From: Candidatus Planktophila versatilis
GTDB lineage: Bacteria > Actinomycetota > Actinomycetes > Nanopelagicales > Nanopelagicaceae
DNA length: 64,000 nucleotides
Direction of reading: 5' to 3'
Assembly (NCBI RefSeq): GCF_002288265.1
Contig: NZ_CP016778.1
Location: forward strand, 434,001-498,000
The position numbers were made by a program, and so were the translations under genes. Positions 59,915-64,000 of the stretch are shown one piece after another (position 1 is the first letter of the stretch; each line of letters opens with the position of its first letter). The notes beneath the pieces were generated by a model. It worked only from the letters and a program-made list of their open reading frames with translations. It did not search any database and was not told the DNA's origin.

Positions 59915-60313
59915 ATGAGTAAGCCAAGCGTTCTTTTTGTCTGCGTTCACAATGCAGGTCGTTCCCAGATGGCAGCGGGTTTTATGCGCGAGCTTGGCCA
60001 AGGTCGCGTGGAAGTACTTTCTGCCGGCTCTGCGCCAAAAGATTCCATCAACCCAGTTGCAGTTGCAGCGATGGCTGAAGTCGGAATTGATATAGCAAAT
60101 AACACTCCCAAGATTCTTACACCAGAAGCAGTACAGGCATCAGATGCCGTGATCACTATGGGCTGCGGTGATGCCTGCCCTTACTACCCAGGTAAGCGTT
60201 ATGAAGATTGGGTACTTGATGACCCAGCCGGACAAGGAATTGAATCTGTGCGAGTAATTCGTGATGACATTAAGGGCAGAGTAGAGAAGTTGCTCGCGGA
60301 GTTACTCGCTTAA
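59915..60313 (+). CDS. arsC: Arsenate reductase ArsC (low-molecular-weight phosphatase fold)
   Basis: A 132-residue arsenate reductase. The P-loop is FVCVHNAGRSQMA (Cys-x5-Arg) and the second redox site is MGCGDACPYYPG with two cysteines, as in thioredoxin- or mycothiol-linked ArsC. DWVLDDPAGQ is also typical. It directly follows the aquaporin gene. Its stop overlaps the end of the convergent ybaK gene by 4 bp. Confidence 0.92.
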   Translation: MSKPSVLFVCVHNAGRSQMAAGFMRELGQGRVEVLSAGSAPKDSINPVAVAAMAEVGIDIANNTPKILTPEAVQASDAVITMGCGDACPYYPGKRYEDWVLDDPAGQGIESVRVIRDDIKGRVEKLLAELLA

Positions 60314-60798
60314 TCCCCAACAACCATTGGCTGTGCGCCCGTACAAGTAATGAGTTCGGCATATGTTGTTGGATACACCGCATGCGGATGTCCTGATGCA
60401 GCCCAGACTATGTCGTAATCGTTTAACGCTTCATCAATCAGGATTACCTCTGGCTTAGAAATCCACCCCAGTGGGCTCACGCCACCAACGGAATAACCAG
60501 AGACTTCTTTTACATAATTAGCATCTGCACGGCCAAGTTCTGGGATACCTAAATTCTTTGCAACTAACTCGGTATCAACGCGATGACGGCCGCTTGTGAT
60601 GATTAGAAGTGGATTGCCGGATGGAAGTTTGAAGATTAGCGATGATGCAATTTGGCCAACTTCTATGCCAAGACCATTGGCAGCATCGATAGCGGTGCGC
60701 GCAGTTTCAGCAAGGATATTTACCTCACCTTTAACACCGAGCTTTGTGGCTGCTTCCTGAAACCTTTTAACTGCAGCCTTCTCCAGAATTCCATCCAT
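60310..60798 (-). CDS. ybaK: YbaK/EbsC-type aminoacyl-tRNA deacylase
   Basis: A 162-residue editing-domain protein that hydrolyses mischarged tRNA such as Cys-tRNA(Pro). Family landmarks are QIASSLIFKLPSG, LLIITSGRHRVD, SGYSVGGVSPLG and WAASGHPHAVYPTTYAEL with the GHPH signature region. TAAAGT (60810-60805) with a 6-nt spacer precedes ATG 60798. It is divergent from an MFS gene across 29 bp. Confidence 0.9.
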   Translation of the reverse strand: MDGILEKAAVKRFQEAATKLGVKGEVNILAETARTAIDAANGLGIEVGQIASSLIFKLPSGNPLLIITSGRHRVDTELVAKNLGIPELGRADANYVKEVSGYSVGGVSPLGWISKPEVILIDEALNDYDIVWAASGHPHAVYPTTYAELITCTGAQPMVVGD

Positions 60799-60827
60799 AG
60801 GTGAACTTTATGAGATAGCGTCGCCAT
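60799..60827. promoter_or_regulatory. 29-bp divergent leaderless promoter, ybaK / MFS
   Basis: Minus-strand TAAAGT (60810-60805) and plus-strand TAGCGT (60816-60821) are each 6 nt from an ATG and stand 5 bp apart. No ribosome binding site is present for either gene. Confidence 0.58.
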
Positions 60828-62048
60828 ATGTCTTCGGGTGCTCTGACTATTTATCAGCGGGGAATTCGGGCTCGTAATGCGCTCTGGGCATCATTTTTCC
60901 TCCTTGGCTTTGCCGGTATTGCATGGGTTCCGCGTATTCCCGAGATCAAAGATTCTTTGGGTTTAAGTGATGGTCAATTTGGATTAGTTCTTCTTGGAAG
61001 CACCTTAGGGGCAATTCCAGGTGCGCAAATTTCTGGGCGATTAGTTCATATGCACTCATCGAAGTTAGTCATTCAAATTTCCGGTGTCTTACTTCCTATT
61101 GGTGTTGCCATCATGGGCGCTGCAGATAGCGTGGCAGTGCTTTTGGTCGGAATGTTCATTACTGGCTTTAGCGTGGCCTTTATGGATATCGCAATTAATG
61201 CGCAAGCTGTTGCAGTTGAAAAACATACTAATGGACGCTGGATGTCTACCTTTCATGGTCTCTGGTCGGTAGGAGCATTTGCTGCAACGTTAATTGGTGG
61301 CTTGATTGCAAACCTTGTCTCTCCTCAAACAAACTTATGGCTCTTTGCCGGATTAACCTTCTTCGCCTTTCTCGTTTCCAATACATTCTTATTGTCAGCA
61401 GATATCGATGGGCATCTTGGTGAGCCTGATGAAGTAACTGAATCGAAGATTCCACTCTTTGGTAAAGGGTCACTTGTCTTATGGGCGCTAGGAATTGGTT
61501 TGATGTCCGCACTTATCCCTGAAGGTGGATCTTATGAGTGGAGCGGAATCCTTCTGCAAGACCATATGGGAATCGGCAAAGGGCTTAATGCGGCAGCGGC
61601 AACAACTTTCTCACTTGCGATGATCGCAAGTCGCTTGCTGGGAGATAAATCATTTGAACGATGGGGCTATGTCAATACAGTGAAGTACGGCGGATATATC
61701 GGTGGCACGGTGTGGGGCACATGTCTTGCTGTGGGTATTCCACTTTCGGCGTCGCATCAAACTTGGGGCTTGGTCATTGTCTGCATCGGTTTTGCAGCGG
61801 CAGGAATCGGTATCGGGCCATTCTTTCCAGCATTTAACTTGGCAGCTGCATCTATACCTGGAGTTGCACCTTCTGTGGGTCTAGCAAGAATTGGATTGAT
61901 TGCTATCGCTGCATACTTTGCCGGCCCTACCTTGATGGGTGGAATTGCAGAAGCAACTTCACTTCCTGTCGCATTTGCATTTCCGGTCCTGCTCTTCTTC
62001 GTGGCAGGGTATCAATCGAAGTACATCAAGGTGCGCGAACTTAATTAA
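60828..62048 (+). CDS. MFS transporter, YbjJ-like
   Basis: A 406-residue carrier with 12 helices. ARNALWASFFLLGFAGIAWVPRIPEIKDSLGLSDGQFGLVLLG is the typical opening of the YbjJ-like MFS group, and a Trp-Ser-Gly-Ile-Leu segment marks the second half (GSYEWSGILLQD). TAGCGT with a 6-nt spacer fixes ATG 60828. The last 4 bp overlap the convergent TauE gene. Substrate unknown. Confidence 0.85.
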   Translation: MSSGALTIYQRGIRARNALWASFFLLGFAGIAWVPRIPEIKDSLGLSDGQFGLVLLGSTLGAIPGAQISGRLVHMHSSKLVIQISGVLLPIGVAIMGAADSVAVLLVGMFITGFSVAFMDIAINAQAVAVEKHTNGRWMSTFHGLWSVGAFAATLIGGLIANLVSPQTNLWLFAGLTFFAFLVSNTFLLSADIDGHLGEPDEVTESKIPLFGKGSLVLWALGIGLMSALIPEGGSYEWSGILLQDHMGIGKGLNAAAATTFSLAMIASRLLGDKSFERWGYVNTVKYGGYIGGTVWGTCLAVGIPLSASHQTWGLVIVCIGFAAAGIGIGPFFPAFNLAAASIPGVAPSVGLARIGLIAIAAYFAGPTLMGGIAEATSLPVAFAFPVLLFFVAGYQSKYIKVRELN

Positions 62049-62785
62049 ATCCAAGTTTGAATCACGGTAAAGGTTGCCAGGGCAAAGAGCAGGTAGGCAA
62101 AGGATGCGCGCAAGACTTTAGGGTTGGTGCGATGGGCCTGCGATGATGCAATTTGGGCAACAACAATTGCGGCAGCTCCAATAAAGATGGGGATATGCCA
62201 CTGCACATCCCCCCACTGATCTGGGCGGCCCAAGAAGGCAGTGAGTGAGTTGATGCAGATGATAAAAAGTGCGGTTCCGGCTGCGACTACTTGCGGTGTT
62301 CCAAAGAAGAGCACCAGCACTGGTAGCGCTATGAATCCGCCACCAATTCCGAAGAGACCGGTAATGGAGCCAATAACCAGCGACATCACTATAAGCACAG
62401 GTATGGGCATGCGCTTTTGTTCTTCAAGTTTTGGTGGGCGCAACATAGAAGCACCGGCAACTACCAGCACGACAGCTAATCCAGAAGTAATAAATGCATC
62501 AGGTAATTTATCTGCAATCGATGAGAAGCCAAGGTTGGTAATGAGCCCGAATGCCCAGATTACTAAGGCATCGCGGTAGAGCACCTGCTTCTTTCGTGCT
62601 TTCGGAATGACACCGGAGGCTGCTGCCAGAAAAACCACTGCGATAGCAGCCGTGGTTGCCTCGTTCGGGTCAAAGCCAAAACCATAGATGAGAATCGGCA
62701 CAGAGAGCATCGCTCCACCTGCGCCAACAAAGCCAAGAACTGCGCCAATAAATGATCCGGCAATCAGGGCTCCGAGGATTTCCAT
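62045..62785 (-). CDS. TauE/SafE family sulfite or small-anion exporter
   Basis: A 246-residue protein with seven or eight helices. The two family repeats are visible as GAVLGFVGAGGAMLSVPILIYGF and GSITGLFGIGGGFIALPVLVLFFG. Members move sulfite, sulfoacetate or similar organosulfonates. ATG 62785 is preceded by AAAGAT with a 6-nt gap; GGAAAG 8 nt upstream could also serve ribosomes. Substrate unknown. Confidence 0.85.
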   Translation of the reverse strand: MEILGALIAGSFIGAVLGFVGAGGAMLSVPILIYGFGFDPNEATTAAIAVVFLAAASGVIPKARKKQVLYRDALVIWAFGLITNLGFSSIADKLPDAFITSGLAVVLVVAGASMLRPPKLEEQKRMPIPVLIVMSLVIGSITGLFGIGGGFIALPVLVLFFGTPQVVAAGTALFIICINSLTAFLGRPDQWGDVQWHIPIFIGAAAIVVAQIASSQAHRTNPKVLRASFAYLLFALATFTVIQTWI

Positions 62786-62808
62786 AGCCGCATCTTTCCA
62801 TGAGAATG

Positions 62809-62842
62809 CGAAAGCCCCCACGATTTCTCGTAGGGGCTTTCG
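62809..62842 (-). terminator. Long hairpin after doxX, probable terminator
   Basis: CGAAAGCCCC (62809-62818) pairs perfectly with GGGGCTTTCG (62833-62842), and ACGA/TCGT extends the stem within the loop. It sits 16 bp past the doxX stop and before the TauE gene start. No clear T-run follows on either strand. Confidence 0.5.
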
Positions 62843-62857
62843 TGAATTACTGGCTAA

Positions 62858-63280
62858 TTAGAAGTTGAAGAATGCAAGATTTCCGATGCTTGGTCCGAAT
62901 TCTGTCAGTGTTCCCCATGCGATGAGAGCGAAGAGGATAAGTGAAGCTCCGGCAAGTGCGATGTCCTTGTTAAAGGCGATCATTTCGTTCTGCTTAGTTG
63001 TTGGGTCAGTCTCTTTCCAGAAGTTGTGGAAGATCACTGCGGCCAGGATGAGCGTAATTGCGAGCAAGAGCGCGCCAAGGTCTACCCAGAATCCGGCTGC
63101 AATGTAGATGCCGCCAAGCAGGAAGAAGAGACCTGAGATAAGGACTCCGAGCTTTGCAGCCGGTAGCTTCTTGTACTGGGCATAACCTGTCATTGCTTCA
63201 AGCTTTGCAAAGTGAGCGATACCTGATGTCACAAAAATAAGTGCGAAGAGGATTCGCCCGATTACTAGAACTGCGTCCAA
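62858..63280 (-). CDS. DoxX family membrane protein
   Basis: A 140-residue protein with four helices (ILFALIFVTSGIAHF at the start, GLFFLLGGIYIAAGFWVDLGALLLAITLI in the middle). DoxX-like proteins take part in quinone-linked redox or thiol stress responses. The start is TTG 63280, with AGGAG at 5-nt spacing. An 18-bp perfect palindrome overlaps its likely promoter, so it is probably controlled by a MarR- or TetR-type regulator encoded elsewhere. Confidence 0.85.
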   Translation of the reverse strand: MDAVLVIGRILFALIFVTSGIAHFAKLEAMTGYAQYKKLPAAKLGVLISGLFFLLGGIYIAAGFWVDLGALLLAITLILAAVIFHNFWKETDPTTKQNEMIAFNKDIALAGASLILFALIAWGTLTEFGPSIGNLAFFNF

Positions 63281-63317
63281 TTGATTCTCCTAAAGGTTGG
63301 GGTGGGTCTTACTTCTA

Positions 63318-63339
63318 AGAGTAGTTGAAATTTCAACTA
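63318..63339 (-). promoter_or_regulatory. Perfect 18-bp palindrome over the doxX promoter
   Basis: TAGTTGAAATTTCAACTA at 63322-63339 is a perfect palindrome. On the minus strand it runs directly into a TACTCT -10 hexamer (63323-63318), so a bound regulator would block polymerase. The doxX start lies 38 nt downstream. Confidence 0.55.
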
Positions 63340-63424
63340 TATTTCGCCACGCCACGCATGATCGGGCTGCCTAGTTGAGCGTGAATCGAGGGGGAGTTGC
63401 CCTTGTCAGAGCTCTGGACTACTT

Positions 63425-63442
63425 TTCGAACATCTGTTCGAA
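63425..63442. promoter_or_regulatory. LexA-binding SOS box
   Basis: TTCGAAC-ATCT-GTTCGAA is a perfect 18-bp palindrome matching the actinobacterial/Gram-positive SOS box (CGAACnnnnGTTCG core). It lies 32 bp before the DUF6504 gene and so controls it together with dnaE2. Confidence 0.85.
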
Positions 63443-63473
63443 TATCCACAGGCACCAGGGGAAGTAGTAAAAG

Positions 63474-63752
63474 ATGGCAGCAGAAGTAGTAAGGCCGCAC
63501 GAGGTCCTATCCGATGGTGGGCTCACACCCATTGAATTCACCTTTAAAGGTAAGCGTTTTCGTATCCATGCAGTTTTATCTAGATGGTGTGAAGCAGGCG
63601 GATGGTGGAATCGCATTAGCGATGGAAAGTTTCGCCCCGATGATCAAGCGCGTGCGCTCTGGACGGTAGAGGCGGCGCCCATTGGCGCACTGACAACCTT
63701 CCAACTCGAACGTGATGAGACAACGGGTCAATGGATTATTAGAGCTATCTAA
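63474..63752 (+). CDS. DUF6504 protein of the DnaE2 mutagenesis cassette
   Basis: A 92-residue cytoplasmic protein. I recognise it as the small DUF6504 type found between imuB and dnaE2 in actinobacteria (DGGLTPIEFTFKGKRFRIHAVLSRWCEAGGWWN). ATG 63474 has GGGGAAG about 10 nt upstream. An SOS box stands before it, and dnaE2 follows 2 bp after its stop. The usual imuA/imuB genes are not upstream. Its biochemical role is unknown. Confidence 0.75.
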   Translation: MAAEVVRPHEVLSDGGLTPIEFTFKGKRFRIHAVLSRWCEAGGWWNRISDGKFRPDDQARALWTVEAAPIGALTTFQLERDETTGQWIIRAI

Positions 63753-63754
63753 CC

Positions 63755-64000
63755 ATGAGCTTTATTCACTTACGCACAGCAAGTGCCTATTCATTTAAAT
63801 ATGGCACTACTCAACCACGCGATCTTGTTGCTCGCGCATCTGAATTCGAGATGCCCGCTTTGGCACTAACAGATCGCGATGGCCTAGCTGGCGCAATTCG
63901 TTTTACTAAGGCCTGTGTAGCTCATGGCATCGCACCGATTATTGGAATCAATCTGCCGATTGCAATTGGCGATACATCGGGTGTCTTGCCGCGCATCACA
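63755..64000 (+). CDS. dnaE2: Error-prone DNA polymerase III alpha subunit DnaE2, N-terminal part
   Basis: The frame starts at ATG 63755 and runs off the window with 82 codons visible. They encode the start of a PHP domain: FIHLRTASAYSFKYGTTQP, LVARASEFEMPALALTDRDGLAGAIRF and GIAPIIGIN. The opening resembles DnaE2/DnaE1, and the SOS box plus the DUF6504 neighbour favour the error-prone DnaE2. It would carry out translesion synthesis after damage. The polymerase domains lie outside the window. Confidence 0.85.
   Translation, partial: MSFIHLRTASAYSFKYGTTQPRDLVARASEFEMPALALTDRDGLAGAIRFTKACVAHGIAPIIGINLPIAIGDTSGVLPRIT

Overview
The window is a gene-dense stretch of an actinobacterial chromosome. 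It has about 60 protein genes, almost no intergenic space, no CRISPR array, no insertion sequence and no complete tRNA or rRNA gene. Lineage markers are a SAM-IV riboswitch before metX, an HrdB-type sigma factor next to a DUF7455 protein and a topoisomerase IV pair, SepH, a DUF4192 protein, HmuTUV, a PASTA-domain PknB and class II DAHP synthase. The moderate GC content, short spacers, many 4-bp start/stop overlaps and the carotenoid genes suggest a streamlined planktonic actinobacterium of the freshwater Nanopelagicales (acI) type. That placement is inference from gene content.

Layout. 1-2468: end of a carbohydrate/polyol ABC importer (permease plus two unequal ATPases of GlpS/GlpT type). 2600-4935: an amidohydrolase, a DUF59 Fe-S assembly protein and a 305-residue orphan resembling a dead tyrosine recombinase. 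5059-7008: a large unknown secreted/membrane protein. 7049-14668: pyruvate phosphate dikinase, small orphans, an MFS carrier, a 2-hydroxyacid dehydrogenase and DinG. 14670-18749: a heme uptake locus, with two related secreted proteins divergent from hmuTUV. 18708-24638: NUDIX, a PKD-like secreted protein, DUF4192, SAM-IV riboswitch-metX, hrdB, a CDGSH protein and DUF7455. 24864-34915: parE, a secreted protease, ABC-F, a methyltransferase, a ParC without its C-terminal domain, a phosphodiesterase, sepH and an inositol monophosphatase-type enzyme. 35028-39536: rplS-lepB-rnhB-dprA-era and uppP. 39556-49507: transporters, an esterase, a pyrophosphate-type phosphofructokinase, DAHP synthase, ogt, threonine aldolase, nfo, pknB, and a TPP-riboswitch-controlled pnuC-kinase pair. 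50162-59226: two carotenoid operons (crtE-crtI-crtB and crtA-cruF-glycosyltransferase-desaturase) flanking metF and a CDP-alcohol transferase. 59249-64000: aquaporin-arsC, YbaK, MFS, TauE, DoxX, and an SOS-controlled DUF6504-dnaE2 pair cut by the window edge.

Two window-wide signals stand out. First, about twenty genes have a TANNNT hexamer ending 5-7 nt before the start codon and no Shine-Dalgarno sequence, which points to pervasive leaderless transcription and fixes many start codons. Second, at three divergent gene pairs the two opposing -10 hexamers share one TA dinucleotide; in two of them the start codons are exactly 22 bp apart. Other signals are a TPP riboswitch at the end of crtB that controls a PnuC-type carrier and an unassigned P-loop kinase, an apparently acyclic keto/hydroxy/glycosyl carotenoid pathway (CrtA with CruF), and a terminator written into the Fe-S ligand codons of a CDGSH protein.
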